From assembly GCF_003589925.1 (NCBI RefSeq), contig NZ_CP032382.1, forward strand, positions 2,914,001-2,978,000: a stretch of 64,000 nt of DNA. The letters are read 5' to 3'. Made by a program: the position numbers and the translations under genes. This DNA comes from Chryseolinea soli (GTDB lineage Bacteria > Bacteroidota > Bacteroidia > Cytophagales > Cyclobacteriaceae). Under the pieces are notes generated by a model that saw nothing but the letters and a program-made list of their open reading frames with translations, was not told the DNA's origin and made no database searches. The stretch's first letter is position 1; every line of letters starts with the position of its first letter. This document shows positions 1-9,245 of this stretch, piece by piece.

Positions 1-1649
1 ATCCCCCGCGCTATACGGACAACAATGCGCGGCTCACCCTCCAGAGCATCAAAGACATTCATTTGTATTCTGATTTCACCGGCGGGGAGATGTCGGTGAG
101 TGGCAATATTCAATATATCTACACACTCGGGTCCATTGCCGTGCTGGTGTTGCTGATTGCCTGTATCAATTTTATGAACCTGTCCATCGCGCGTTTCTCG
201 AACCGGGGCAAGGAAGTAGGCATGCGCAAAGTGATGGGCGCGGAGAAGCAGAACCTGATCTTCCAGTTTTTGGGCGAGTCGGTGCTCATCGCGTTGATGG
301 CCGGTGTCGTGTCGCTGGTGTTGGTGCGCTTGTCGATGCCTGTTTTTAATGCGCTCGCCAATGTGCAGTTGGATGCGATGGAAATGATCAGGCCGTTCAA
401 CCTCCTGGTGATCCTCGCCATCATTTTGTTCACGGGGTTGCTGGCAGGCCTTTATCCGGCAGTGGTCATGGCGGCCTTTCAGCCGGTAAAAGTATTAAAG
501 GGTTTGCACAAGGCAGGGCATCAAAAGATCAACCTGCGAAAGGTGTTGGTGATCGGTCAGTTCACCGTGTCGCTCATTCTGTTGATTGGAACGTTGGTGA
601 TCTCCAATCAACTGGATTTCATGCGCAACAAAGATCTTGGCTTTGCTAAGGATCAGATCATGATGATCCCCACGAGCAGCCAGGCGTTGGCGCGCGACTT
701 TGCAACCTTCAAAAATAAACTCAAGCAACAGGAATCGATTGCCGCGGTTACACACGTTTCGCATAACCTCGGACAGGAAACGTTGCCCTATCTGCCCCTG
801 TTTGTAGAAGGCAAGGAAGAAGAGCAAATGCTGCCGACAATGACGGTGGGATACGATTTTCTGGAGACCTTCGATATAGAAGTAGTGAACGGCAGATTTT
901 TTGATGTCGACCATAACACCGACAGCACGCAGGCCTTTGTGATCAACGAATCGGCGGCCAAGGCGTTGAATTGGTCCGATCCGATCGGCCGGAAGATGTC
1001 CTTTGGTGTGGGAGGAAATCCAAATAGTGTGGTGATCGGTGTGGTGAAGGATTTTAATTTCGATCCGCTGCGCAACAAGGTGGGGCCGCTGGTCATGAAT
1101 TTTTCGCCGGTGCAGGGCAATGTGGCAGTGAAAATAAAACCTGGAGACTATCAAAGCACATTGGCGGCTGTGAAGAAAGCCTGGGGTGAGATCGAAACCG
1201 AAAAGCCCTTTGCTTTTTATTTCCTCGACGAAGGACTGGCCAAAACCTATGTGGCGGAAGAGAACCTTGCATTGGTGTTCAAATATTTTTGTGGCCTTGC
1301 CATTTTTGTGGCCTCCCTGGGCTTGTTTGCGTTGGCCAGCTTCAGCGCCGAGCGCCGGTTGAAAGAGATCGGTGTGCGCAAAGTGTTGGGAGCTTCTGAG
1401 GCAGGGCTTGTGGTTTTGTTGTACAAGGAATTCCTCGTACTGATTCTGATCTCCTTCATCGTAGCCAGCCCGTTGGCGTACTACTTCTTTAACCGATGGC
1501 TAAACGAGTTTGCCTACCGCATCGACATCGGTGTGATGCCCTACCTGATTGCCGTGGTGTTCATCACGCTCATCGCGCTGATCACCGTGGGCTATCAATC
1601 CATTTCGGCGGCGCGCAGCAATCCGGTAAAGATCCTGCGAAGCGAGTAG
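1..1649 (+). CDS. FtsX/MacB-type ABC transporter permease, 5' end outside the window
   Basis: The reading frame is open from the left edge, so at least 548 residues are present and the start is missing. It is an inner-membrane permease of the MacB/FtsX superfamily. The visible part starts inside a periplasmic loop. It then shows an FtsX domain with a hydrophobic segment followed by the family signature GKEVGMRKVMGA. A middle membrane segment (LVIGQFTVSLILLIGTLVIS) and a second periplasmic domain follow. The C-terminal FtsX domain carries RLKEIGVRKVLGAS and two final helices, ending in NPVKILRSE. Bacteroidetes encode many such ~800-residue proteins without an adjacent ATPase; their substrates are mostly unknown. 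The 826-residue gene at 2287-4767 is a paralogue on the other strand. The family call is secure; the substrate cannot be read from the sequence. Confidence 0.9.
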   Translation, partial: PPRYTDNNARLTLQSIKDIHLYSDFTGGEMSVSGNIQYIYTLGSIAVLVLLIACINFMNLSIARFSNRGKEVGMRKVMGAEKQNLIFQFLGESVLIALMAGVVSLVLVRLSMPVFNALANVQLDAMEMIRPFNLLVILAIILFTGLLAGLYPAVVMAAFQPVKVLKGLHKAGHQKINLRKVLVIGQFTVSLILLIGTLVISNQLDFMRNKDLGFAKDQIMMIPTSSQALARDFATFKNKLKQQESIAAVTHVSHNLGQETLPYLPLFVEGKEEEQMLPTMTVGYDFLETFDIEVVNGRFFDVDHNTDSTQAFVINESAAKALNWSDPIGRKMSFGVGGNPNSVVIGVVKDFNFDPLRNKVGPLVMNFSPVQGNVAVKIKPGDYQSTLAAVKKAWGEIETEKPFAFYFLDEGLAKTYVAEENLALVFKYFCGLAIFVASLGLFALASFSAERRLKEIGVRKVLGASEAGLVVLLYKEFLVLILISFIVASPLAYYFFNRWLNEFAYRIDIGVMPYLIAVVFITLIALITVGYQSISAARSNPVKILRSE

Positions 1650-1680
1650 CGCAAGCGTGGATAGTATTTGGTGGTAACCC

Positions 1681-2097
1681 TTAAAGGGTAAAGGGAATGG
1701 GGACCAATTGCCTTGACTTAATGGGTTTGCCCAAATGCGTGGCCGGCTTCCAATCGGGCATGATCTTTACGAGGCGCAAAGCTTCTTTGTCGCACGACGG
1801 GCACAAGCCACGTTCAATATGCTCTTCCACTATTTTTCCATTGGTGTCTACCCAGAATTCTACGAAGACCTTGCCCACGACGATGTTGTGGGGTTGTTTC
1901 CATTTGAAATTTTTGCGGAAGAATTTGGTCATGCCGCTGGCGCCACCGGGAAATTCAGCGGGGGTGTCGGCAGCCATGTAGATGATCTTGGTCACCGTGT
2001 CGACCCTGACAGTGGTTTTTTGTTTAACAGTGTCGGTGGCCTGTCCATAGGCAGCAGCGGCCAGGATCAAGAAGAGGAGTGTACTGAGTGCTTTCAT
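1681..2097 (-). CDS. Small secreted TonB C-terminal-domain protein
   Basis: A 138-residue protein starting with a signal peptide (MKALSTLLFLILAAAAYGQA). After a short linker comes a TonB-C-like domain at about residues 60-138: an EFPGG entry motif, a VFVEFWVDTNGKI beta strand, then HIERGLCPSCDKEALRLV and a final strand. There is no long proline-rich spacer and no membrane anchor, so it is not a classical energy-transducing TonB. It resembles the short periplasmic TonB-C proteins common in Bacteroidetes. The ATG at 2097 was chosen because it begins the signal peptide; the longer frame upstream would need a TTG start within a few bases of the predicted transcription start. A good promoter lies at 2162-2191. 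CPSC is a possible disulfide. Its partner is unknown. Confidence 0.75.
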   Translation of the reverse strand: MKALSTLLFLILAAAAYGQATDTVKQKTTVRVDTVTKIIYMAADTPAEFPGGASGMTKFFRKNFKWKQPHNIVVGKVFVEFWVDTNGKIVEEHIERGLCPSCDKEALRLVKIMPDWKPATHLGKPIKSRQLVPIPFTL

Positions 2098-2161
2098 GCG
2101 TGGGCGCGATTCGGTTTGGGTTGAGCGCCGGGTATGGTGGTGGACGATCAACCTTGCTTTA

Positions 2162-2191
2162 CAAACCTACTAAAAAACGGGGAAGCATCAA
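2162..2191 (-). promoter_or_regulatory. Promoter of the small TonB-C protein (TTG-N19-TAGGTTTG)
   Basis: On the minus strand a TTG at 2191-2189 is followed after 19 bases by TAGGTTTG (2169-2162), an exact match to the Bacteroidetes primary sigma factor -7 consensus TAnnTTTG at the usual spacing. Transcription would start near 2155, giving a leader of about 58 bases before the ATG at 2097. Confidence 0.6.
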
Positions 2192-2286
2192 TCGGGTGAA
2201 AAGATCTGCCGGGCGTGAATGCACCTCACGCGTTTGCGTCGGTACATTAGGGGCGATTTTTTACATTCTTTGACTTTGGATGGGCA

Positions 2287-4767
2287 TTATTCGCTGCGCA
2301 ACGCGTTCACCGGGTTGGTCCTTGCCGCCTTCCAGGTTTCGTAACTGATGGTGATCAGCGTCACCAGTAGAAGTCCCAACAGGCTCACCCCAAAGATCAG
2401 CGGACTGATCGACGACCGGTACATAAATCCCTCCAACCAATATCGCGCAATGAAATATGCAGCCGGCACGGCAATAACCGCCGACACGAGAAAGATCTTG
2501 ACAAACACCCACAGGAACATACCCACCACTTGCTTCACCACGGCCCCCAACACTTTGCGGATGCCCACCTCCTTGGTCTTTTGCTCCGCGGTGTAGGAGG
2601 CAAGCCCGAAGACGCCTAGCACGGTGATGAGAATGGCCAGCACGGCAAAACTTTTCGACAACGACGATACCCGTCCTTCCTCCAGGTACATCCGGTTGAA
2701 CTCGTCGCTCACAAACCAGTAGTCGAAACCCACGCCGGGCATGATCTCTTTCCATTTCTTTTCGATGGAAGCGATCTTCTCCTGGAATTTTCCAGGCGGC
2801 AGTTTGATATAGGCGATGCGATCGATGAAGTGGACGTGCGGGTTGAGCATGAGCGGCTCGATGGCCTGGTGCATGGAGCGGAACGGGAAATCTTTTACAA
2901 TGCCGATCACCCGGAACGAAGAAGAACTGCCGTCGCCGCGATTGTTCCTGAGGGTGACCGACGAACCCATCACTTTTTCGATCGGTTGATTCAAAGCTTT
3001 GACCGCCGCTTCGTTCAGGATGACCGACGAGGAGTCGTTGATGTTGGCGGCGTCAAAATCGCGACCGGCGATAAACTCGAGGTCGTATGTTTTTGGGAAA
3101 TCGAAATCCACGTTCAGTTGGTTCCATTGCATTTCTTCTTCGTGCAATCCGGGAAACCGGACGGTGGCGCCGATGAAGCCAAAGTAGTTGAGGCGTGGCA
3201 GGTGGTTGGCCATGGTCACGTGCTCGATGTCTTTGTCTTGCAACACGGCTTGTTTGAAGGCGAGAAATTTATCCTGCGGCGCATTGCCGCCATAGCGGAT
3301 GGAAAGCAGCTGACCGCCCTGCTCGTTCAGTTTTGTGTTTTGCATGTAGCTCATCTGCCGGATGATCGTGAACGTGGAGATGATGAGAACGAGTGCCACG
3401 GCATACTGCGCGGTGACGAGACTTTTGCGAAACAGTTCAGCGCCACGCCCTTTCACCACTTGCCCCTTCAATACTTCGGAGGGTTTGAAACCAGAGAGAT
3501 AAATGGCGGGATAACTGCCGGAGATAAAGGCCATCAAAAAGACGATGACCAACACAATGGCGATCATGTACGGATTGAGCAACGAGGCCACCGTAAAAGT
3601 TTTGTGAGCCAATTGATTGAAAGGCTGCAGGAAGGCGATCACCAACAAAACCGCCAGGACCAACGCGGCTACCGTCATCAACGTCGACTCGAAAAAGAAT
3701 TGTTTGGCGATCTCGCGTCGTTTGCTGCCCAGCGATTTGCGCAGACCCACTTCTTTGGCACGCCGCGCCGAGCGGGCTGTGGCCAGGTTCATGTAGTTGA
3801 TGCATGCGATGAGCAGGATGAGGATGGCCACTGTGCTGAAAATGGCGAGGTAGCTTTTGTTGCCCTGTGTGTTGTCTTCCTCCCACAGGACTTTTTCATC
3901 AAAATGCATGTCTTCCATTTTCACGATGAAGGGTGCCAGTTTAAAACCGTTGGCCACAAAGTTGGAGTCGGCTTGGGTGAGTTGGTCCGACATGCGTTGC
4001 AATTCAGCCTCGATGGGTTTCATGTCGGTCCCGGGTTTCATCACCACGTAGTTTTCGAAGAACTCGATGTTGTCGCGGAAGCGCAAGCCCTCCATGTAGT
4101 TGTTGAAGTTGTCGCCCATAATGGTGCGGAAGGCGTTGACGTTGATGAGGTACTTGGGCTTGAAATGCGAATTGGCCGGGTAGTCTTTGAATACCCCGGT
4201 AACCACTACGTCGATCTCGCGTCCTTGCGTGGCGAAGTTGTGTTTTAAGGTGATCGTTTCGCCGATCGGATCCTGGTCGCCGAACAGCCGCCGGGCACCG
4301 GTTTCGCTCAGCACCATCGTGTTGTGGTCGTCGAACATCTTCTCCTGGTTGCCCTTCACCAGTTTAAAATCGAGGATCTGGTCGAAATGCGGTTCTGCCC
4401 ATTTGATCTCTTCGGTGAGGATGATCTTGTCTTTGGCCTTGTGATGGAGTGACGTCGGATAGCCGATATAGTCGACGCGCGTGCCGCTGATCACTTCGCT
4501 GCGCGTTTCTTTGAGCTGCTTCAACCAGAAACCGGGCGAGGTGGTGTTGTCGAACGTCTGTCCTTCGCGATTGGTGAAGCGGCAGCCGATGCGATAGGTG
4601 TTGTGGAAATAGGGATGCATCGTGTCGTACTGCAGTTCGTCGCTCACATAGAGAAAAATGAGAATGGCACTGGCCAATCCCAGGGCAAGGCCGGACATGT
4701 TGAGGAGGGCAAACATTTTTTGCCGTTGGAAATTCCGGAGGGTGATCAGCCAGTAATTGCGCAGCAT
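2287..4767 (-). CDS. FtsX/MacB-type ABC transporter permease
   Basis: A complete 826-residue inner-membrane permease. The first membrane helix is at about residues 20-42 (ALLNMSGLALGLASAILIFL). A MacB-like periplasmic core follows to about residue 300, then an FtsX domain with AKEVGLRKSLGSKRREIAKQ. A middle helix (SLVTAQYAVALVLIISTF) leads into a second periplasmic domain. The C-terminal FtsX domain (about 700-826) has KEVGIRKVLGAV and ends in NPVNALRSE, almost the same tail as the partial permease at the left edge. The family is known for exporting lipoproteins, peptides or drugs, or for driving periplasmic machinery; no ATPase gene lies beside it. The ATG at 4767 sits directly before the typical N-terminal sequence. 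The two paralogues face each other around the small TonB-C gene. The substrate is unknown. Confidence 0.92.
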   Translation of the reverse strand: MLRNYWLITLRNFQRQKMFALLNMSGLALGLASAILIFLYVSDELQYDTMHPYFHNTYRIGCRFTNREGQTFDNTTSPGFWLKQLKETRSEVISGTRVDYIGYPTSLHHKAKDKIILTEEIKWAEPHFDQILDFKLVKGNQEKMFDDHNTMVLSETGARRLFGDQDPIGETITLKHNFATQGREIDVVVTGVFKDYPANSHFKPKYLINVNAFRTIMGDNFNNYMEGLRFRDNIEFFENYVVMKPGTDMKPIEAELQRMSDQLTQADSNFVANGFKLAPFIVKMEDMHFDEKVLWEEDNTQGNKSYLAIFSTVAILILLIACINYMNLATARSARRAKEVGLRKSLGSKRREIAKQFFFESTLMTVAALVLAVLLVIAFLQPFNQLAHKTFTVASLLNPYMIAIVLVIVFLMAFISGSYPAIYLSGFKPSEVLKGQVVKGRGAELFRKSLVTAQYAVALVLIISTFTIIRQMSYMQNTKLNEQGGQLLSIRYGGNAPQDKFLAFKQAVLQDKDIEHVTMANHLPRLNYFGFIGATVRFPGLHEEEMQWNQLNVDFDFPKTYDLEFIAGRDFDAANINDSSSVILNEAAVKALNQPIEKVMGSSVTLRNNRGDGSSSSFRVIGIVKDFPFRSMHQAIEPLMLNPHVHFIDRIAYIKLPPGKFQEKIASIEKKWKEIMPGVGFDYWFVSDEFNRMYLEEGRVSSLSKSFAVLAILITVLGVFGLASYTAEQKTKEVGIRKVLGAVVKQVVGMFLWVFVKIFLVSAVIAVPAAYFIARYWLEGFMYRSSISPLIFGVSLLGLLLVTLITISYETWKAARTNPVNALRSE

Positions 4768-4898
4768 AGTGTATAGGGGTTGGTTAATCTAAGAACGCGT
4801 TTTGTCAGCTCCGAGGTTATCCCCCGTTACACCTGATTTTTTCGCCGGCGGAAATGCCGCTTCGATCGATTGAAATGAGAAGAAAAAACGGTTCCGCC

Positions 4899-4929
4899 TT
4901 GGAAATGGACCCGGCCCTGGCTAAGTTAA
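4899..4929 (+). promoter_or_regulatory. Weak candidate promoter of the GMC dehydrogenase operon
   Basis: TTG at 4899-4901, 20 bases, then TAAGTTAA at 4922-4929. The spacing is right, but the -7 element matches TAnnTTTG only in part. The predicted start lies about 20 bases before the ATG at 4954. Confidence 0.3.
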
Positions 4930-4953
4930 ACACCCGAAATTTACCCGGAAGGC

Positions 4954-6663
4954 ATGAACCTCAATATCGACGCACAAAAACAACAATCCTACGACGCCAT
5001 CGTCGTGGGCACCGGCATCAGCGGTGGATGGGCCGCCAAGGAGCTTACCCAAAAAGGACTGAAAACCCTCGTTCTGGAGCGCGGCCGCGACGTGAAACAC
5101 GTTGTGGACTATCCCACGATGACTAAAGACCCGTGGCAGCTTCCCCACGGCAACAAGCTGACGGACGAAGAACTGAAATTTTATCCCGTGCAGTCGCGCA
5201 CCAACTGGGTGAGCCAGGCCAACAAGCACTGGTGGGTGAAGGACACGGAAAACCCATACACGGAAGTGAAACCCTTCGACTGGATCCGTGGCTATCACAC
5301 CGGCGGCCGCTCCATCATGTGGGGCAAGCAAACCTACCGCCTGTCGGATCTGGATTTCACCGCCAATGCCAAAGACGGCGTGGGCGTCGACTGGCCCATT
5401 CGCTATGCCGACCTGGCGCCGTGGTATGACTACGTAGAAACCTTTATTGGCGTGAGCGGTCGCGCCGAAGGTATCCCGCATTTGCCCGACGGAAAGTTTT
5501 TGCCCCCGATGGAGTTGAATTGCGTGGAAGAGACGTTTCGCGATAAAGTGGCCGAAAAATTCAACGGCCGCAAGATCACCATCGGCCGCGTGGCCCATCT
5601 CACGGCGCCGTTGCCGCACGATCCCAGTCGCGGCGTATGCCAGTCGCGGAACATGTGCGACCGGGGTTGCCCTTATGGAGCCTATTTCAGCAGCAATGCT
5701 TCCACTTTGCCGGCAGCTGCCAAAACCGGCAACATGACGTTGAAGCCCAATGCCATCGTGCATTCTATTATATATGACGAAAAGAAGGGCAAAGCGATCG
5801 GCGTGAAAGTGCTGGACGCAGAGACCAAACAGGAGGTGGACTATTTTGCAAAAATTATTTTCCTGAACGCCTCCACCCTGGGCAGCACTTTCATTTTGAT
5901 GAACTCCATCTCCAACCGCTTCCCCAATGGACTGGGTAATGGCAGCGGCGAGTTGGGCCACAACATCATGGATCACCAATATCGCGCAGGAGCAACAGCA
6001 CTCGTGGAAGGCTATGAAGACAAGTACTACATCGGTCGCCGCCCCAACGGCATCTATATCCCCCGCTTCCGCAACGTAGGCGACGACAAGCGCACGGACT
6101 ATCTCCGCGGCTTTGGTTATCAAGGCGCCGCAAGCCGCAGCGAGTGGCAACGTGGTGTGAGGGAAATGTCCTTTGGAGAGGATTTGAAAAATTCACTCAC
6201 GGAACCCGGAGGATGGAGCATTGGCATCACCGGCTTTGGCGAATGCCTGCCCAGCCATAGCAACCACGTGACCCTGAACAAGGATAAAACCGACATCTAT
6301 GGCTTGCCTACCCTGAGCTTTGACGCCGAATGGGGACCCAACGAAAAGGCTATGCGCAAAGACATGAAAGACAGCGCCGCCGAAATGCTGGAAGCTGCCG
6401 GCTTCAAAAACGTGGCCACCTACGACAACCCCGATAACATCGGCCTCGGCATCCACGAAATGGGCACCGCCCGCATGGGCAAAGACCCCAAGACGTCGGT
6501 ACTGAACAAGTGGAACGCTGTGCACGAAGCCCCCAATGTATTTGTTACCGACGGCGCCGCCATGACCTCATCGGCTTGCCAAAATCCGTCGCTGACCTAC
6601 ATGGCGCTGACCGCCCGTGCCGCCGACTACGCCGTGAACGAATTGAAAAAAGGAAATCTGTAA
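4954..6663 (+). CDS. GMC-family FAD-dependent dehydrogenase, large subunit (sugar 3-dehydrogenase-like)
   Basis: A 569-residue FAD oxidoreductase of the glucose-methanol-choline family. The N-terminal dinucleotide fold is at about residues 13-45 (AIVVGTGISGGWAAKEL, then VLERGRD). A GGRSIMWG segment typical of FAD contact follows. Near the C terminus GIHEMGTARMG and CQNPSLTYMAL carry the active-site His and Asn region. Cys229, Cys235 and Cys239 form a C-x5-C-x3-C-P cluster that could bind metal or an iron-sulfur centre. There is no signal peptide, but the next gene, 17 bases downstream, encodes a small subunit with a twin-arginine signal, so the complex is probably exported on that partner. 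Related pairs oxidise glucosides or sugars at C3; gluconate or other polyol dehydrogenase activity is the alternative. Confidence 0.88.
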   Translation: MNLNIDAQKQQSYDAIVVGTGISGGWAAKELTQKGLKTLVLERGRDVKHVVDYPTMTKDPWQLPHGNKLTDEELKFYPVQSRTNWVSQANKHWWVKDTENPYTEVKPFDWIRGYHTGGRSIMWGKQTYRLSDLDFTANAKDGVGVDWPIRYADLAPWYDYVETFIGVSGRAEGIPHLPDGKFLPPMELNCVEETFRDKVAEKFNGRKITIGRVAHLTAPLPHDPSRGVCQSRNMCDRGCPYGAYFSSNASTLPAAAKTGNMTLKPNAIVHSIIYDEKKGKAIGVKVLDAETKQEVDYFAKIIFLNASTLGSTFILMNSISNRFPNGLGNGSGELGHNIMDHQYRAGATALVEGYEDKYYIGRRPNGIYIPRFRNVGDDKRTDYLRGFGYQGAASRSEWQRGVREMSFGEDLKNSLTEPGGWSIGITGFGECLPSHSNHVTLNKDKTDIYGLPTLSFDAEWGPNEKAMRKDMKDSAAEMLEAAGFKNVATYDNPDNIGLGIHEMGTARMGKDPKTSVLNKWNAVHEAPNVFVTDGAAMTSSACQNPSLTYMALTARAADYAVNELKKGNL

Positions 6664-6680
6664 CAATTGAATCACTGACA

Positions 6681-7283
6681 ATGAACAGAAGAGAAGCCAT
6701 TCAACGCACCGCCCTCGCCCTGGGCTATGCCATATCCGCACCCGCCATGGTAGGTGTGCTTAACGGATGTAAAGCCTCACCTGAGCTTTCATTCAAGCCC
6801 GTATTTTTTAGTGAACCGCAGGCCCAAACCATCGCTGAACTTTCCGAGATCATTCTCCCGAAGACAACCACCCCCGGCGCCAAAGACGCGGGTGTGCCTG
6901 GATTTATCGACAGCATGTTGAAGGAAGTCTATAGTAAAGAGGCTCAAGAGAAATTCATAGAAGGTCTCAACGCTTTTGAGGAAGACGCGAAAAAAACTTT
7001 GGGCGACGGCTTCATGGACTTGAAACCTGAACAACGCGTAGCCCATTTCAAAAAACATCACGATGAGGCGCTGGCTGCTGCCGGCAAAGGAGGTCCCACA
7101 GGCTGGTGGAATGCCGGAAAGGATGGGGACAAACCCTTCGTTCTAAAAATGAAGGAACTGACGCTGCTGGGATTTTTTACGAGTCAGCCTGGGGCTACTG
7201 AAGTGTTGCAGTACAAGCAGGTTCCCGGACCGTATCATGGATGTGTACCGCTGGCAGAGGTGGGGAAGGCTTGGGCGACGTGA
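6681..7283 (+). CDS. Gluconate 2-dehydrogenase subunit 3 family protein with Tat signal
   Basis: A 200-residue small subunit. The ATG at 6681 was chosen because it begins MNRREAIQRTALALGYAISA, a twin-arginine-type signal (Arg3-Arg4) with a hydrophobic stretch and a Cys at about residue 30. The longer upstream frame overlaps the dehydrogenase and reads as arginine-rich shadow. The mature part has the family's features: FFSEPQAQTIAELSEIILP, then a PGAKDAGVPGFID segment and a C-terminal GFFTSQPGATEVLQYKQVPGPYHGC. In the family this subunit chaperones or exports the flavoprotein and helps pass electrons to a cytochrome. No cytochrome subunit is encoded next to it. Cotranscription with the GMC gene is very likely. 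Confidence 0.88.
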   Translation: MNRREAIQRTALALGYAISAPAMVGVLNGCKASPELSFKPVFFSEPQAQTIAELSEIILPKTTTPGAKDAGVPGFIDSMLKEVYSKEAQEKFIEGLNAFEEDAKKTLGDGFMDLKPEQRVAHFKKHHDEALAAAGKGGPTGWWNAGKDGDKPFVLKMKELTLLGFFTSQPGATEVLQYKQVPGPYHGCVPLAEVGKAWAT

Positions 7284-7576
7284 ATTTGCGCGTCATATCG
7301 CAGGCACATGCTGGTTAGAGAACTACGCCTGAAATTCAAGACATCCCGAATTTCGAGTGCACGGATCTGGAGACGCTTCGAACGCCGTAAAACGAAACCC
7401 GGCAAACACCGAAAAGCGTACCCCCCATTCAAAATGCATCACCACACGGATCAAAATGCGCTATCCACTGGATTCCTTGAAAAACGTGCGAAGCCAGATG
7501 ACGTGCGTGCATGCGGAATGACGCGCTCTGTCGGAAAACTTTGAACGGCTGCAACACGCGCAAGCACAAGCTCCTC
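7284..7576. other. Gene-free interval between the dehydrogenase operon and the protease pair
   Basis: About 290 bases between two convergent operons. Short frames here show no signal peptide, motif or plausible start. No clear terminator hairpin with a T-run was found. Confidence 0.5.
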
Positions 7577-9241
7577 TTAGTTCTTCAATGGACTGGAAAT
7601 ATAAATCTTATTCTCCTCCTGATAAGGAATCCGCAACGGTGCCGCATCCATATTATCCAGCAACAGTGCATCGGGGACGATAAAGGATACCAGACTGCCT
7701 CCGGAAGTTTGGAGATTGACCACTTGTTTTTCTTTGCCCACGGCGGGTACGCGCTTTAGATTTTTCAAACCGCCTGAACCCATTCTTGCCGAGCGAAGTA
7801 ATTCTTCTTTTCCGGTTTCAAGATTCACTTTATAGATCTCCGGAACTCCGTCGCCGCCAGAGGAAATTTTTCGAGCGATGAGGGCAAATTCAAGACCGTC
7901 TTTCTTGGCTGCATCGATGAGGGCCTGCTTCAGCGCTTGAGTCGTTTGACCGTTGCTGGTGGAAACCTCCAGGACACCTGGACCACTAGCGTGCCCGTTG
8001 GCGACCTGGCCTGTTTTCGTGAGGGAACGATCGTTCAATTGATTTTTCAGGATGCCTTTTTCGATGAGCACGAGATTTTCTTGAGGCACCACACCTTCGT
8101 CGTCGATGTCATAGCTGCCGAGGAGCGAGGTGTTGTTGAATTTTTGGAGGGATGTGCGGGCTGTGACGGTGAAGGCGTTGTCGATGAAGAGCTTTCCAAT
8201 CTTGGCATCCATGCCGGTGCTGCCTTCGTTGCGATCCATTGTGCTGGTGAGCGTGTTGGAGGCGACGAGGTTGTCGCGATAAGAGAAGAACGCATTGGAG
8301 AAAATTTCGGCTACGGCGGGGCCCAGGAACAACACGGGGCCGTTATACTCTTCTTCCAAGGCCACGTTGTCTTTCGAGGTGGTGAGCTTGCGGGCCATCT
8401 TCTCCACTTCGGCTTTCATGTCTGCGAGGCTGGGGAGCTCTTCCGGTGTGCGGGCGTAGCGCACCAAGTTGTCGAAGAAGGGTTCGCCTTTTTCGGTTTC
8501 CATGTAGGCGCCGCATTGCAGATAGACGGTGGTGAAGGGCTTCACAATGGTGGTGCCTTCGCTGTTCACAAAATACTCATCGCCATAGGTAATCGTCAGG
8601 GCTACGGCTGAGCCTTCAATATCGGGATACGATTTGAAGACGGCGGACAACTCTTTTGTGTACTTGTTCCAGTGTTCCTGGTTCAGGTTGAAAGGTTTGG
8701 CAAAATCGATTTTTGTCACCACGGGCACGGTGGCAAACTCGCGGTGGGGAAGGTCTTCCAGTTTTTTATTTTCTTCCTTCAGGGTGAGCTGGTGTTTTTT
8801 GTATTTCTGCGCTGCGCCTTTGTAGACCACGTCGGTGGAAGCCCACAGCGCGCGGCGTATGCCGTAATAGTCGTCGTCGAGGGGGACGGAGAGATCGTTG
8901 GCATTGGGTGGACTGGTCAGGTTGTTGTCGAGGCTTTCGTCGTTGAAGGTGTAGTTGCCCACCAGCAGCCGCACCGATTTGTTCCGGCTTTGAAAGGCGT
9001 CGGACCGGATCAGGGCACCCAAGGTGGCCTGGGCGGTGAACACATGACGGTCGTTGATGCCATAGCTGATATAGAAGGGTTTGTCGTGGCCTTCATATTT
9101 GGCGTCGGTCATCGTTCGCTTCATCTCGTCCTTCATCGCTTTGAGGATGACGGACTCTCGTTCTTGCGCACACAGCGGTTGAGCGATGGCCATCCATCCG
9201 GCAAAAAGAACAACGGGTCTTATAACACGAAATATGCGCAT
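7577..9241 (-). CDS. Secreted TldE/PmbA-like protease-family protein (no metal-binding motif)
   Basis: A 554-residue member of the TldD/PmbA (peptidase U62) superfamily. It begins with a signal peptide (MRIFRVIRPVVLFAGWMAIA, ending LCAQ), so it acts outside the cytoplasm. The body carries family segments such as YNGPVLFLGPAVAEIFSNAF, SYDIDDEGVVPQENLVLIEKG, NGHASGPGVLEVSTSNG and RMGSGGLKNLKRVPAVGKE. Where the upstream partner has HEIFGH this protein has AEIFSN, so the catalytic metal site is absent, as in TldE/PmbA. It follows the TldD-like gene after 4 bases, so the two are co-made and probably form a TldD-TldE-type heterodimer. Its substrate is unknown; cytoplasmic relatives degrade unstructured peptides and mature microcins. 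Confidence 0.85.
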   Translation of the reverse strand: MRIFRVIRPVVLFAGWMAIAQPLCAQERESVILKAMKDEMKRTMTDAKYEGHDKPFYISYGINDRHVFTAQATLGALIRSDAFQSRNKSVRLLVGNYTFNDESLDNNLTSPPNANDLSVPLDDDYYGIRRALWASTDVVYKGAAQKYKKHQLTLKEENKKLEDLPHREFATVPVVTKIDFAKPFNLNQEHWNKYTKELSAVFKSYPDIEGSAVALTITYGDEYFVNSEGTTIVKPFTTVYLQCGAYMETEKGEPFFDNLVRYARTPEELPSLADMKAEVEKMARKLTTSKDNVALEEEYNGPVLFLGPAVAEIFSNAFFSYRDNLVASNTLTSTMDRNEGSTGMDAKIGKLFIDNAFTVTARTSLQKFNNTSLLGSYDIDDEGVVPQENLVLIEKGILKNQLNDRSLTKTGQVANGHASGPGVLEVSTSNGQTTQALKQALIDAAKKDGLEFALIARKISSGGDGVPEIYKVNLETGKEELLRSARMGSGGLKNLKRVPAVGKEKQVVNLQTSGGSLVSFIVPDALLLDNMDAAPLRIPYQEENKIYISSPLKN

Positions 9242-9245
9242 AGCC

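Noticed and set aside
1677..1689. ACCCTT-A-AAGGGT palindrome at the junction of convergent genes
   Set aside because: Only six base pairs with a one-base loop and no T-run; it contains a stop codon and is probably chance.
2830..4248. A 472-codon open frame on the plus strand
   Set aside because: It lies wholly inside the FtsX permease on the other strand, is rich in His, Asp and Val from mirrored codons, and has no start context or motif.
4921..6150. A 409-codon open frame on the minus strand
   Set aside because: Antisense shadow of the GMC dehydrogenase, whose motifs and length are unambiguous.
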